Shown: positions 51,850 to 61,036, counted from the stretch's first letter. The stretch is DNA of 64,000 bases from Ammoniphilus sp. CFH 90114 (GCF_004123195.1 NZ_SDLI01000004.1:248001-312000); one strand, 5' to 3'. The notes: generated from the sequence alone by a model not told the origin. A program made the numbers and translations.

Positions 51850-52776
51850 ATGGAAATGAAGAGAAAAGGAGAATGGCTGGAGATCAACATCCCGGCAGAA
51901 TGGAAAGACTCCACCATCGAAGATGTCCTTCTGCAAAAGTGGCAAGCACCAAAAGGACTACTCCACCAATGGAGGATGGACAAAGGGGTTAGGGTAAATG
52001 GGGAGACTGTCCGTTGGAGCCATCCCCTCCAAGCAGGTCAACGGCTTCAGGTACACTTGTTCAAGGAAGAAGATTACGGGGTGGTACCGGAGTATCTTCC
52101 CCTAGAGCCTTTATATGAGGATGATCATCTCCTCGTCATAAACAAGCCGGTAGACATGGACACCCATCCAAACCAAGAACATCAGGGGGGGACCTTAGCC
52201 AATGCGGTAGCTTATCATTGGCAAGTGCAAGGTCTAAGCACGAAGGTACGGCATATTCATCGCCTAGACCGTGATACGACGGGGGGTGTCATCTTTGCCA
52301 AACACGCCTTGTCTGGTGCCATGCTTGATCGCATGCTGAGCGCCCGAGTGATCAAACGAACTTATGTTGCCTTTGCGCATGGTCTTTTAAAACAGCAAAA
52401 AGGTAAGATCGACCAACCGATCGGTCGTGACCGTCACCACCCCACCCGACGTCGTGTTTCAGAACGTGGAGATCAAGCGATTACTCATTTCCGATTGATA
52501 GAGCTTTTTCGAGACCATCATCTCTCTCTCGTAGAACTACAGTTAGAGACAGGTCGCACACATCAAATCAGAGTCCACATGAGTCACATTGGTCATCCTT
52601 TGGTTGGTGATCACCTTTATGGCGGCAAGGTTCATTTATTCCCCAGACAAGCCCTTCATGCAGGACGTATAGAACTCCTACACCCGCTTACTGGGCAGAA
52701 CTTAAATATTACGGTTCCTTGGCCTAATGATTTGCTTGATCTTCTAAATAAAGTAAAAACCTACACAAACAAATAA
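51850..52776 (+). CDS. RluA-family pseudouridine synthase
   Basis: A 308-aa protein: an S4-like N-terminal part (VRVNGETVRWSHPLQAG) and a catalytic domain with motif HRLDRDTTG (catalytic Asp), then ETGRTHQIRVHMSHIGHPL. It isomerises uridine in rRNA or tRNA; the target site is unknown. ATG at 51850 is chosen over 51835 because of its distance from AGGTGA. Confidence 0.88.
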   Translation: MEMKRKGEWLEINIPAEWKDSTIEDVLLQKWQAPKGLLHQWRMDKGVRVNGETVRWSHPLQAGQRLQVHLFKEEDYGVVPEYLPLEPLYEDDHLLVINKPVDMDTHPNQEHQGGTLANAVAYHWQVQGLSTKVRHIHRLDRDTTGGVIFAKHALSGAMLDRMLSARVIKRTYVAFAHGLLKQQKGKIDQPIGRDRHHPTRRRVSERGDQAITHFRLIELFRDHHLSLVELQLETGRTHQIRVHMSHIGHPLVGDHLYGGKVHLFPRQALHAGRIELLHPLTGQNLNITVPWPNDLLDLLNKVKTYTNK

Positions 52777-52821
52777 AACAAACTTGCCTCCCCTGCTACA
52801 GCAAGGGAGGCAAGTTTGTTT
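52777..52821. terminator. Strong bidirectional terminator after the pseudouridine synthase gene
   Basis: Bases 52777-52793 pair perfectly with 52805-52821 (17 bp, core CTTGCCTCCC) around an 11-nt loop. Confidence 0.85.
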
Positions 52822-52826
52822 ATACC

Positions 52827-52985
52827 TTATTTAGCTCCGTTAATGATAAACAGATGCTCGTTTCCAAGTATCATGTTGAAGACAAAGTAAAGGATCGGGA
52901 ACATTAGTATTACAAAGAATATAAGAATAAGTTTAGGAAGTCCATCAAATTGATTCTCCGGCTTGTTCGATTGTAATTTAGCCAA
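52827..52985 (-). CDS. Small membrane protein (52 aa)
   Basis: TTG at 52985 behind AAAAGAGGTG opens a 52-aa protein with a polar N-terminus, one long hydrophobic segment (LILIFFVILMFPILYFVF) and a short polar tail. It ends at the shared terminator. No family recognised; the ribosome site and terminator support a real gene. It occupies the 319-bp gap between its neighbours. Confidence 0.6.
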   Translation of the reverse strand: MAKLQSNKPENQFDGLPKLILIFFVILMFPILYFVFNMILGNEHLFIINGAK

Positions 52986-53094
52986 TGTGATACACCTCTT
53001 TTCTACGACTGTTTACAAGAGTACTTTATCACATTTTTATGGTTAATACGGAGAATAACCGAAAAAGTTATTACAATTTGGTGAACAAGGCCCT

Positions 53095-53367
53095 TTAAGC
53101 CCAATTATCTATTAGCATAAGCAGTTCTTCGTATTCATGTCGCTCCATGCACTGAAGAGGTTCTAATTGTTGTGTTTTCACCATTTCGTGCATCTGGGCA
53201 GATAGTTTCTGGAGTACTTCTCTTGCTCCGAGTTGATTCGTTTCCTGATCAGACATTACCAGAGCTTGTAAAGCTTTGATCATACTACGGCTGCCTTCTG
53301 AGTCACCAGAGAGGATCTGTTCCCATAGAGATTCGTACAATTCCCCAAAATCCTGAGGCTCCATCAT
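53095..53367 (-). CDS. Hypothetical 90-aa protein
   Basis: A 90-aa soluble, acidic, mostly helical protein with no recognised domain. GGAGG lies upstream of the ATG pair at 53367/53364. It is downstream of a rhodanese gene on the same strand. Confidence 0.58.
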   Translation of the reverse strand: MMEPQDFGELYESLWEQILSGDSEGSRSMIKALQALVMSDQETNQLGAREVLQKLSAQMHEMVKTQQLEPLQCMERHEYEELLMLIDNWA

Positions 53368-53411
53368 ACTAAAACATCCTCCTTCTCATACAGATGTCCA
53401 TAGTATAATAA

Positions 53412-53744
53412 TTATTTACCTATTTTAACCTCGCCCGTCCAATTTAACATTCCACCGACCATATTGTACATGTTCCGATAGCCCATGGTAGAAAGATATT
53501 CGCAAACTTTTCCGCTTCGATTCCCGCTGCGGCAGATAAAGACGGTTTCCTTCTCAGGGTCTATTTCACTTTTTCTTATATCGAACTGGCTTAGAGGAAT
53601 TAAGGTGACCCCTTCGATATGTCCAGCCTCATACTCTTCAAGCTCACGTACATCAATAAACTGAATATCCTTTCGTTCCTTAAGTAACTGTTCCACCTCT
53701 TGTGGAGTTAGATCCTTCCAACCTTTATCTTGCATCTCATTCAT
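53412..53744 (-). CDS. Rhodanese-like domain protein
   Basis: A 110-aa single-domain rhodanese. The start of the fold is FIDVRELEEYEAGHIEG, and the active-site loop C-R-S-G-N-R-S carries the catalytic Cys. It transfers sulfane sulfur. It is 18 bp after the diguanylate cyclase gene and may share its transcript. Confidence 0.88.
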   Translation of the reverse strand: MNEMQDKGWKDLTPQEVEQLLKERKDIQFIDVRELEEYEAGHIEGVTLIPLSQFDIRKSEIDPEKETVFICRSGNRSGKVCEYLSTMGYRNMYNMVGGMLNWTGEVKIGK

Positions 53745-53762
53745 TCTCCCTTCTTAAACTAT

Positions 53763-54407
53763 CTATTCCTTGTTCATATGACCCTTCTGCTCGTACATCT
53801 TCTGATCTGCTACACGAATAAGCTCCCGCAGCTCCCTTCCATCCTCGGGGAAGACAGATGTCCCTATAGAGATTGTGATCATCAACTCCATATCTTGAGC
53901 CAGCCTATGTACATCCTCTCTTATTCGATCAAGAAAAGCCTCCGTCCCTTCACGATCTGTAAAAGGAGCAATAATTAAGAACTCATCGCCACCCCAACGA
54001 GCCACGATGTCACTTGTACGCACTTGAGAAGTTAGAATGTGGGATAACCTCTGCAATACTTGATCTCCCACTTCGTGACCATAGCTATCATTAATGAGCT
54101 TAAAATTATCTACGTCTACAACCGCAAGACTCAGAGTTTCCTTCCTTCGCACGACCATAGCCATTAATTTAGGGAGTACATCATGGATAAACCTTCTATT
54201 GTAAATTTCCGTTAAGACATCCTTCTCAGACAAAAATTTTACTTCATCATATTTTCTCCCTAATCCCCACCCAATAACCATAAAAACCGGAAGGAGCAGA
54301 AGCGCCAACGAGTCTACTCTCTCTATTCGCCAATAGAGGTACCCATTCATTGAGATTGTTAACAGCAAAGATAAAAGAAGACCGAGTATTCTCCCCGAAT
54401 ATCCCAT
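53763..54407 (-). CDS. Membrane-bound diguanylate cyclase (GGDEF)
   Basis: A 214-aa protein with two N-terminal membrane segments and a GGDEF domain (WGGDEFLIIAPF), with upstream DVLTEIYNRR and VDVDNFKLINDSYGH motifs intact. It should make cyclic di-GMP. No allosteric R-x-x-D site was identified immediately before the active site: the region reads RTSDIVARWGGDEF, where R-T-S-D fits the R-x-x-D inhibitory pattern at the usual distance, so product inhibition is possible. Confidence 0.88.
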   Translation of the reverse strand: MGYSGRILGLLLSLLLTISMNGYLYWRIERVDSLALLLLPVFMVIGWGLGRKYDEVKFLSEKDVLTEIYNRRFIHDVLPKLMAMVVRRKETLSLAVVDVDNFKLINDSYGHEVGDQVLQRLSHILTSQVRTSDIVARWGGDEFLIIAPFTDREGTEAFLDRIREDVHRLAQDMELMITISIGTSVFPEDGRELRELIRVADQKMYEQKGHMNKE

Positions 54408-54506
54408 TTACATTGCTCCCGTTCATAGAGGAATGATACTAAAAACTTTACAATATATATATGTAAGTTTCCAGTCAATAACTCTCTATCCACAGAAAAA
54501 CAATAG

Positions 54507-54644
54507 TTATAAGCGCATTAAGTAATAATACATGAACAAACCAATGGACAGAGTTCCAAGGACGACAAACCCAACAAATGTCCATATCACCCATTTTGTC
54601 TCATTGTTATTTTTCAATTGCTCATCCCTTTGATTAGGATTCAT
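54507..54644 (-). CDS. Small membrane protein (45 aa)
   Basis: ATG at 54644 behind GGCAGGAGG opens a 45-aa protein with a polar N-terminus and one transmembrane helix (VIWTFVGFVVLGTLSIGL) ending YYYLMRL. No family recognised. The strong ribosome site supports expression. The rest of the gap from 54408 to 54781 shows nothing else. Confidence 0.58.
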   Translation of the reverse strand: MNPNQRDEQLKNNNETKWVIWTFVGFVVLGTLSIGLFMYYYLMRL

Positions 54645-54781
54645 CTTAAGTCCTCCTGCCAATTAACGTATGACTTTAAGTATTTCCATTCTCTCATATC
54701 CCTCTGGATCTAGCAATCACGCAGCTTCTACTATCCTATCCAACCTTTCTATCCATGAAACATTGCATCTCCCTTACCAAC

Positions 54782-55066
54782 TTAATCGTGAATAAAGATT
54801 AACTCTCCATCCACATTAGAATCTACTTTTAGATTGAGATCATCAAAATACCACAGATCACTTTCCTCTATGTAAAAGGTTATCCCCTTCTGCACTACCT
54901 TTTCTACAGGTCGATTCGGAGCTTCCTTCACAACTCCTAAGGAGTATCCCGCTTGGACTGTACTACACCCTCCGTAACGAGTATAGAAGCGAATATAATC
55001 GCCAGGTCCTGCATTCATTTCATCTTTGAACCATTCCATCGCTCGATCTGTTACGGTTATTTTCAC
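54782..55066 (-). CDS. HesB-like YneR family protein
   Basis: A 94-aa protein of the HesB/YneR group, related to A-type Fe-S carriers but with one central Cys (GGCST) and no C-terminal C-x-C. The function of YneR-like proteins is unknown. It stands alone behind an AGGTGAG ribosome site. Confidence 0.75.
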   Translation of the reverse strand: MKITVTDRAMEWFKDEMNAGPGDYIRFYTRYGGCSTVQAGYSLGVVKEAPNRPVEKVVQKGITFYIEESDLWYFDDLNLKVDSNVDGELIFIHD

Positions 55067-55186
55067 TTACCTCACCTCCATGCCTCTTATCATAACACCA
55101 AATAACAACCTTATCCTTCATTGGAATCTCATGTGAAAAAAAGTTATGATAAGGAATATACGATATTAAAAAAGGAGGCTTCCCCA

Positions 55187-55522
55187 ATGGAATGGACAAA
55201 CCCTAGTCAACTCCCCTCGATCATGCAAAAAGAGTGGACAAATCAAACTGTAAGAGTTACTTATACCCAATGGGAGGACGAAGATTTAGAAGCAGATGAA
55301 GTTATGTCAGAGTGGGACGCCCAACTCATCTCATGCACAGTCTCCGATAACCGAAACCATGAGTTAGACGGAGTATTTGAATTTCGAACAGGAGACGGTG
55401 AGGAAATTATAGAAATTGTTATGGACTTTCCTCCTGATGGAGAGGATGTTATCGCTGTTCAAGAAGGACCAATCCTTCGAATCTTCGGGAATGAAGCCAC
55501 CCTGTATCTACAAAAAAAATAG
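55187..55522 (+). CDS. Hypothetical acidic protein (111 aa)
   Basis: A 111-aa, very acidic, probably beta-rich protein. ATG at 55187 is 9 nt after AAAGGAGG; the longer open frame from 55121 lacks a ribosome site. No family recognised. A hairpin with AGGAGGAGT and ACTCCCCT arms directly after its stop may terminate it and the convergent gene. Confidence 0.62.
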   Translation: MEWTNPSQLPSIMQKEWTNQTVRVTYTQWEDEDLEADEVMSEWDAQLISCTVSDNRNHELDGVFEFRTGDGEEIIEIVMDFPPDGEDVIAVQEGPILRIFGNEATLYLQKK

Positions 55523-55540
55523 GAGGAGTTTTATACTCCC

Positions 55541-55894
55541 CTATTCTTCTACTGCCACTTTCCAATACCATGGTTCCCCAATTATAATGCGATGAGTTCT
55601 AATCGTTCCCGGATTAAACTCAACAACATGTCTGGTCCCTTCTAGAATCAGTCCCTGTCGGTTAGGCTCCAGCCTTTCTTCTAATCCGATAACCAACCCT
55701 TTTTCATTCAAGTAAACGACATCGATAGGGAACCTCATCTGGAAGGTATGGATCGCCGTAGCACCCATGAGAAACAATCCCTTTCCAGCGGTCGTTCTTC
55801 CCAATACTCCCCTCATTAATTCTTCCTTCGTTAGGGCTAGCTCCATCGTACGGAAGAAGCGCCTGTGGCGATAAACATGTATGATTTTCACCAC
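55541..55894 (-). CDS. DUF192 family protein
   Basis: A 117-aa DUF192 protein (MRGVLGRTTAGKGLFLM and MRFPIDVVYLNEKG are typical). The family is a small beta-barrel of unknown function, often exported or near type II/IV secretion genes elsewhere; no signal peptide is visible here. Confidence 0.82.
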   Translation of the reverse strand: MVKIIHVYRHRRFFRTMELALTKEELMRGVLGRTTAGKGLFLMGATAIHTFQMRFPIDVVYLNEKGLVIGLEERLEPNRQGLILEGTRHVVEFNPGTIRTHRIIIGEPWYWKVAVEE

Positions 55895-56001
55895 ACCATC
55901 CCCTACACATTATTGCAGTACAGTTGTTCTTTATCGTATTCAAAAATGATGTCTTTGTTCCTACCCGTGCACATAAAATAAGGGAAGGAGGTGTCAACGT
56001 C

Positions 56002-56868
56002 ATGTTGCAATTGCCATTCCGGTATGCCCTATCAGCTGCCTATGCCAAACTCATCATTGAGGACGTCATATTGGCTGCGCAGGGTTTGGCTTCTGCGGGT
56101 TGGTATAACCTGCTGGTATTCGCAGACCCTGTCTACCGCTGGGTTCGCCAAGTGCGAAGTCAACAGCTCCATCAATGGCAATCGAGAGAGGTCGCTGAAT
56201 ATGTACAAAAAGAGCTAGGTCCAGATGATGATGCCGAACGGATCGTTAAAGAGGTGTGTGTTGATTTTAAGCTTGGAGAAGTTAGAATTATTATGTGGAA
56301 TCGAATGAATGCGGGTTATGTGTTTCGAAGAATTTATCTGCCTTTGCATTGGCGGGACTTCTTGAATGAGGAGGAGCTAAAAGCGATTATCGGGCACGAA
56401 TTGGGCCATCAAAAAATGGGGACAGATAGTATGGTTCCCTTGCGTTTAGTAAACAGGATGGGGGATGAGCTCCTTTTTACCATGTTGCCAGTTCATACGA
56501 CAGGTTATTTCCTCGTACTGATGTCTATTATATCAGAAAATATCTCCTACCTGAAACTGCTCTCCCTTACCTTCCTTTATCGTCTCGTCCACTATATCAT
56601 CGAAAATTACTTCGCTCGAAAAGATGAATATACCGCAGATCAGTATGGAGCAAAAGCGGTCAATCCTGAGACAATGAAAAAGGCCTTAGCCAAGATTGAT
56701 CTCAGGGCAAGAGGAGAAATTTTACAGCACTTGCCTTATCTCCCCCACATTAAGCAGTATTATTATCAATGGTTATTAAAAAAAGACAAAGGAACTCTGC
56801 GAGAAGCCTTACTCGATCATCCCTTTCTGGGCAAGAGGTTAGAGGCTCTAAGTTCAAAACAGGGTTAA
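56002..56868 (+). CDS. M48-family zinc metalloprotease
   Basis: A 288-aa HtpX/Ste24-type peptidase: H-E-L-G-H zinc motif in IIGHELGHQKMG and a downstream Glu in RKDEYTADQYG, with hydrophobic segments after the active site. ATG at 56002 is 10 nt from GGAGG. Likely membrane-protein quality control. Confidence 0.84.
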   Translation: MLQLPFRYALSAAYAKLIIEDVILAAQGLASAGWYNLLVFADPVYRWVRQVRSQQLHQWQSREVAEYVQKELGPDDDAERIVKEVCVDFKLGEVRIIMWNRMNAGYVFRRIYLPLHWRDFLNEEELKAIIGHELGHQKMGTDSMVPLRLVNRMGDELLFTMLPVHTTGYFLVLMSIISENISYLKLLSLTFLYRLVHYIIENYFARKDEYTADQYGAKAVNPETMKKALAKIDLRARGEILQHLPYLPHIKQYYYQWLLKKDKGTLREALLDHPFLGKRLEALSSKQG

Positions 56869-56905
56869 AAAAATGGAGCTGCTTCTTCAAAAAGAAAAGC
56901 AGCTC
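56869..56905. terminator. Bidirectional terminator after the M48 protease gene
   Basis: GAGCTGCTT (56876-56884) pairs with AAGCAGCTC (56897-56905); the minus strand continues into ATTTTTTT. Confidence 0.75.
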
Positions 56906-56913
56906 TCCCACTT

Positions 56914-57144
56914 TTAAGCTTGATTCATAGTACAGTCAGTCGGTTCAGGAATATGCACTGCAACAATATCCTCTATGGATACGGTAATGAGTGGATTCGT
57001 TTCATTTGGGGAGTGATCAAGAAAAGTGAGCTGACCTTTGTCCATCTCACTCAGGGTCCCCATAAACTGATGTTCGTCACTCAATTCAACGGCGCCAAAC
57101 ACTTGCTGTTCCAACATGAATTGCAACTTTTCGTCAATATCCAT
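56914..57144 (-). CDS. Hypothetical 76-aa protein
   Basis: A 76-aa acidic protein without a recognised family. GAGGGGAC precedes the ATG, and the terminator follows. It is 63 bp downstream of the ABC-F gene. Confidence 0.6.
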   Translation of the reverse strand: MDIDEKLQFMLEQQVFGAVELSDEHQFMGTLSEMDKGQLTFLDHSPNETNPLITVSIEDIVAVHIPEPTDCTMNQA

Positions 57145-57207
57145 CTTCTTGTCCCCTCCTTATCCTACTTATTACCATTTCCTCAACCTTTCTTCTTATT
57201 CAGTAAT

Positions 57208-59103
57208 CTAATTTCCTTCCGCCAACTCAGATAGCTCTGTCCATCTCTCAAGAGCTTTATCTAATTCCTGTGCTACCTTTTCTTGTTCCTCCGACAGTGC
57301 TGATAACTGCTGATAATCCCCACCGGATTCGTTAATTAAAGCAAGCAACTCTGCACTTTTCTCCTCTAAGAGAGCTATTCTCTCTTCGATCTGTTCAAAC
57401 TCTTTTTGTTCTTTAAATGACATTTTCTTTGGTTTCGGGCTAACTACACCCTGAACGATCTCTTGCTTAACTTCTTTTTTCTCTTGCTTTTGCACAGCAT
57501 CTTCCGCTTTTTTCTTCTCCAGATATTCCGTATAATTGCCGAAGAACGGATAAAGCTTTCCCCCGTCGCCGAAGTAAAACAGATGATCCACCGTCCGATC
57601 CAAGAAAAAACGGTCATGCGACACAATGATAACTGCACCCGGAAATACGTCTAAATAATCTTCTAGAATGGTCAAAGTCTGAATATCAAGATCGTTTGTC
57701 GGCTCATCCAGAAGAAGAACGTTAGGTTGTTCCATCAGAATGCGAAGCAGATATAATCGTCGCTTCTCTCCCCCAGAAAGTCTTGAGATCGTTGTCCATT
57801 GAATGGAAGGAGGGAAAAGAAATCTCTCCAACATTTGCGATGCGGATAAAACAGATCCATCTGCACCGTAGATCACTTCAGCGCCTTCTTTGATATAGTC
57901 AATGACCTTCATGGAGGGGTCTAAGTTCATACTCTCTTGATCATAGTAGGACAACTTCACGGTTTCCCCACGTTCGATTTGACCCTGATCTGGCATTAGT
58001 CTACCTGCGAGCATATTTAGTAGGGTGGATTTCCCCGTCCCATTTTTCCCTATAATCCCTAGTCGATCCGTTGGCAGAACGATATAGCTAAAATCGTCAA
58101 TGAGTTTTCGCCCATCCAATTGCTTGGTTACTCCCTCTAGCTCGATTACCTTTTTTCCTAACCTGCTAGAGCTTAAGGCTCCTAGATCAATTCGATCCGA
58201 CTGCTCCTCATATCCAGCTTGCTTCAGTTCGTGAATACGGTCAATGCGGGCTTTTTGTTTTGTTGTTCGCGCCTTTGCCCCTCTGCGAAGCCAGGCGATC
58301 TCTCTTCTAAGGATATTTTGACGCTTAGCCTCTGAGGCCGCTAACTGTTCTAATCTTGCTGCTTTTTGATCTAAGAACTGACTATAATTCCCGAGGTATC
58401 GGTATAATTGACCCTGATCCAGCTCAACTATCTGATTAACCACCCGATCTAGGAAGTACCGGTCATGCGTAATTAAGAGTAGAGCCCCTCTATACTTAGC
58501 CAGATAATCCTCCAGCCATTCCACGGTTTCGTGGTCAATATGGTTAGTGGGCTCATCAAGAATGAGCAGATCTGCAGGATGGATTAATGCTCTCGCCATC
58601 GCCACGCGTTTCTTTTGCCCTCCAGAAAGCCCTAAGAGACGATGGGAAAAGGCACGGATTCCAAGACGAGTTAAAATTGACTTGGCATGGGTCTCTAACT
58701 CCCATGCGTCCTGCGCATCCATCTGAGGGATTAAATCATGTAGACGCTTCTGTAATCGTTCATTCCCTGGTTGCTCATTCAGTTCCTCTAAGACGAGTTC
58801 ATATTGATGAACAAGCTTCATAATAGGACTATCCCCAGCAAAAACATAGTCTAAGACGGTCATATCCTCCTCAAACCATGGTTCTTGGGGTAAATATTGC
58901 ACTTTCACTTGATTGCCCACAGCTATTCTTCCTTGATCAGGAGGAACTAGACCAGCGATAATTTTTAGGAACGTAGACTTACCTGTCCCGTTGACTCCAA
59001 TGATGCCGATTTTCTGACCCGCCTCAATGCCAAAGGTGACATCTTCTAATAACGGTTTAATACCAAATGATTTAGAAATAGATTCCATCGATAGTATATT
59101 CAT
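57208..59103 (-). CDS. ABC-F ATPase, Uup/YfmR type
   Basis: A 631-aa soluble protein with two ABC domains: Walker A GVNGTGKST and GKNGTGKST, signature motifs LSGGQ and LSGGE, Walker B LLILDEPTNHID and LLLDEPTNDLD. The linker between them and a C-terminal coiled coil (from about residue 555) place it in the Uup/YfmR group, which acts on ribosomes stalled in translation. No membrane domains, so it is not a transporter. Confidence 0.9.
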   Translation of the reverse strand: MNILSMESISKSFGIKPLLEDVTFGIEAGQKIGIIGVNGTGKSTFLKIIAGLVPPDQGRIAVGNQVKVQYLPQEPWFEEDMTVLDYVFAGDSPIMKLVHQYELVLEELNEQPGNERLQKRLHDLIPQMDAQDAWELETHAKSILTRLGIRAFSHRLLGLSGGQKKRVAMARALIHPADLLILDEPTNHIDHETVEWLEDYLAKYRGALLLITHDRYFLDRVVNQIVELDQGQLYRYLGNYSQFLDQKAARLEQLAASEAKRQNILRREIAWLRRGAKARTTKQKARIDRIHELKQAGYEEQSDRIDLGALSSSRLGKKVIELEGVTKQLDGRKLIDDFSYIVLPTDRLGIIGKNGTGKSTLLNMLAGRLMPDQGQIERGETVKLSYYDQESMNLDPSMKVIDYIKEGAEVIYGADGSVLSASQMLERFLFPPSIQWTTISRLSGGEKRRLYLLRILMEQPNVLLLDEPTNDLDIQTLTILEDYLDVFPGAVIIVSHDRFFLDRTVDHLFYFGDGGKLYPFFGNYTEYLEKKKAEDAVQKQEKKEVKQEIVQGVVSPKPKKMSFKEQKEFEQIEERIALLEEKSAELLALINESGGDYQQLSALSEEQEKVAQELDKALERWTELSELAEGN

Positions 59104-59227
59104 AGATTAACACCTGTTTATTTGAATTTTTTCTCTATCATAACATAAACGACATAAAAAATAGGCGTACACATGGTTTCCATTTCAAACCGCGGCACAC
59201 CCATTCGAATATTAATCTGTAAAAAAT

Positions 59228-59761
59228 TCACTGAAGTGATAGTACCTGTTGTACCTGAGGCAACTGTTGCAGCCTAGATAGAAGAGACTGCGGGATCTCT
59301 TCATCCGTAAGTGACACAAGCAATGCTGATTTCCCTTTCTGCTCACGTGAAACATTCATACTAGAGATGTTAATCTTATTCTCAGCCAATACTCTGGAAA
59401 CATCATGGATCACACCCGGGTAATCCTGATGATAGACAAGAATACCATGGGAATTTGGAGTAATTCGGCAGGTGTAATAATTAATTTCACTGATAAACAT
59501 TCCCTGATGATCCTTAGAAAAGGTATATTTATTGCCCCCAATTTCTAAGATTGCCAGTTGATTCATGTATTCCCCAGAACTCGTTTCAATGCGAACCTTA
59601 TGCTCCCTTGAAGGTCCCACTAAGCCTTCTACCATATGCCTCGCGATCTCTTCCCGATGTTCATGAGTCAGAATCATGAGCTTAGCGCCTTCCATTTGAG
59701 CTTCAATGTTTCTAATCAAACTTGTTAATTGTTGTAGTCCAGAAAAATCGGTCATGGGCAT
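59228..59761 (-). CDS. Stand-alone SerA-type ASB-ACT domain protein
   Basis: A 177-aa protein. The last ~110 residues match the ASB plus ACT regulatory domains at the end of D-3-phosphoglycerate dehydrogenase and in serine dehydratase beta (HGILVYHQDYPGVIHDVSRV, then ENKINISSMNVSREQKGKSA), but no catalytic domain is present. ACT domains bind amino acids such as serine. It may be a free serine sensor or a regulatory subunit; no serA is in the window. Confidence 0.72.
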   Translation of the reverse strand: MPMTDFSGLQQLTSLIRNIEAQMEGAKLMILTHEHREEIARHMVEGLVGPSREHKVRIETSSGEYMNQLAILEIGGNKYTFSKDHQGMFISEINYYTCRITPNSHGILVYHQDYPGVIHDVSRVLAENKINISSMNVSREQKGKSALLVSLTDEEIPQSLLSRLQQLPQVQQVLSLQ

Positions 59762-59814
59762 ACCTCTACTTTCTCCTCATCAATCTGTGGTTTCCCCATT
59801 ACCATTTTATGTGG

Positions 59815-59877
59815 AATCCGAACATTTATCAACTAAAAAGGGCGTTTTCTAAATTCCTAATGATTAATGTTCGGATT
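59815..59877. repeat. 12-bp perfect inverted repeat between maoC-like and ACT genes
   Basis: AATCCGAACATT (59815-59826) and AATGTTCGGATT (59866-59877) are exact reverse complements with 39 nt between. It may be a terminator after the MaoC gene or the remains of a small inverted-repeat element. No T run supports termination strongly. Confidence 0.45.
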
Positions 59878-60288
59878 TCACACCAAAGGAAGAACTTTAA
59901 TGACCGCATCACCTTCTACTACTTTCTTATCATATTGATTAGAGATCGTAGTTTGTAATCTTAAGGTAGAGGTGTCTGGTTCCCATTCTGTTATGACTGC
60001 CCTAATATGAATTTCATCATTGACTTTTAACGGTCGTACAAATTTTAAACTCTGCTCTAGATAAACAACATAATGCGTACTGGTATCCACAATCTTTGTT
60101 CCTAGAAGAGCAGATAAATAACTTGCACTCAACATGCCGTGCGCTATCGGCTGCTTAAAGATCGTTCGGCTGGCATACTCTTGATCCGTATGGAGCCGAT
60201 TATAATCACCAGATAACCTAGCAAATTCATGTATAATTTCATCTCTTACCAATTCATCATAGCTAAATGTTTGGCCAATAGTAAACAT
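59878..60288 (-). CDS. MaoC-like (R)-specific enoyl-CoA hydratase
   Basis: A 136-aa hot-dog-fold hydratase. SGDYNRLHTDQEYAS has the conserved Asp and His of the hydratase-2 motif, and IAHGMLSASYLS follows. It hydrates enoyl-CoA to (R)-3-hydroxyacyl-CoA, as PhaJ does. ATG follows GAGGGGG. Transcribed alone. Confidence 0.86.
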   Translation of the reverse strand: MFTIGQTFSYDELVRDEIIHEFARLSGDYNRLHTDQEYASRTIFKQPIAHGMLSASYLSALLGTKIVDTSTHYVVYLEQSLKFVRPLKVNDEIHIRAVITEWEPDTSTLRLQTTISNQYDKKVVEGDAVIKVLPLV

Positions 60289-60388
60289 GCTTACCCCCTC
60301 AAATGGATAAATATTCTAACCTTTATCCACTTTGCCATAGAGCAAGCTCTATTTACAATGAATTTTTTATTTTGCTTTTGTAAAAAGT

Positions 60389-60958
60389 CTACCTGTAGCC
60401 TTTTCCCTTTAAATCATGTTGTATTTGAAACCAATCCTTCACGCGAACGACCCCAGCTGGCAGCTTCGCTTGATTATAAGGAGTATCCAAAAGATATACG
60501 GGAACCTGTAAGCTATCCCATATTTGCAACGCGTTCTCCAGGCGATCCTCTACCATAATCTTTACCTGGTGCTCCTCTATTGCAGCCAACTTGTCATGGG
60601 AACCTGTACAGACGATTTCACGAACCGGAAAACCATGGTCGATGAGCCACCGCTTTGTTAAGTCCATATATTCCTTGTATCGCGCTGTAATGTATACAAT
60701 ATTAAAGCGCTCATCTATCCAGTGTAATTGCTGCTTGGCACACAAACGTGGAATCGACTCTTCATAGATGGGCTTACTATGTTGATCAAAAAGATCTGAG
60801 AATTCCTTATACTCCATCCCAAAAATTTCGTGTAAATCATATTGAATGATCTGTTCTGGCTTAACTTGAGTGTTCAAGAGCCGGTTCAAATAAGGGAGAA
60901 ACGAATCAAACTCTGTTAACGTACCATCTATATCAATTCCTAGCGTTAATCTAGACAT
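60389..60958 (-). CDS. HAD-family 5'-nucleotidase-like phosphatase
   Basis: A 189-aa HAD hydrolase: DIDGTLTEFD holds the nucleophile Asp and the acid Asp, ITARY the Thr of motif 2, and IMVEDRLENA motif 4. It resembles the deoxyribonucleotidase (NT5C)/YqfW group. ATG at 60958 is 6 nt from GAGGTG; a GTG three codons upstream overlaps that site. Confidence 0.82.
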   Translation of the reverse strand: MSRLTLGIDIDGTLTEFDSFLPYLNRLLNTQVKPEQIIQYDLHEIFGMEYKEFSDLFDQHSKPIYEESIPRLCAKQQLHWIDERFNIVYITARYKEYMDLTKRWLIDHGFPVREIVCTGSHDKLAAIEEHQVKIMVEDRLENALQIWDSLQVPVYLLDTPYNQAKLPAGVVRVKDWFQIQHDLKGKGYR

Positions 60959-61001
60959 ATTACACACCTCACATAAGCTAAAAATACCTAGAGAAAAAGG
61001 G

Positions 61002-61036
61002 GAGGTCCCACAAGCCCTATACGCTTGTGGGACCTC
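61002..61036 (-). terminator. Terminator after the thioredoxin-like gene
   Basis: GAGGTCCCACAAG and CTTGTGGGACCTC form a perfect 13-bp stem; CCCCTTTTTC follows on the minus strand. Confidence 0.85.
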
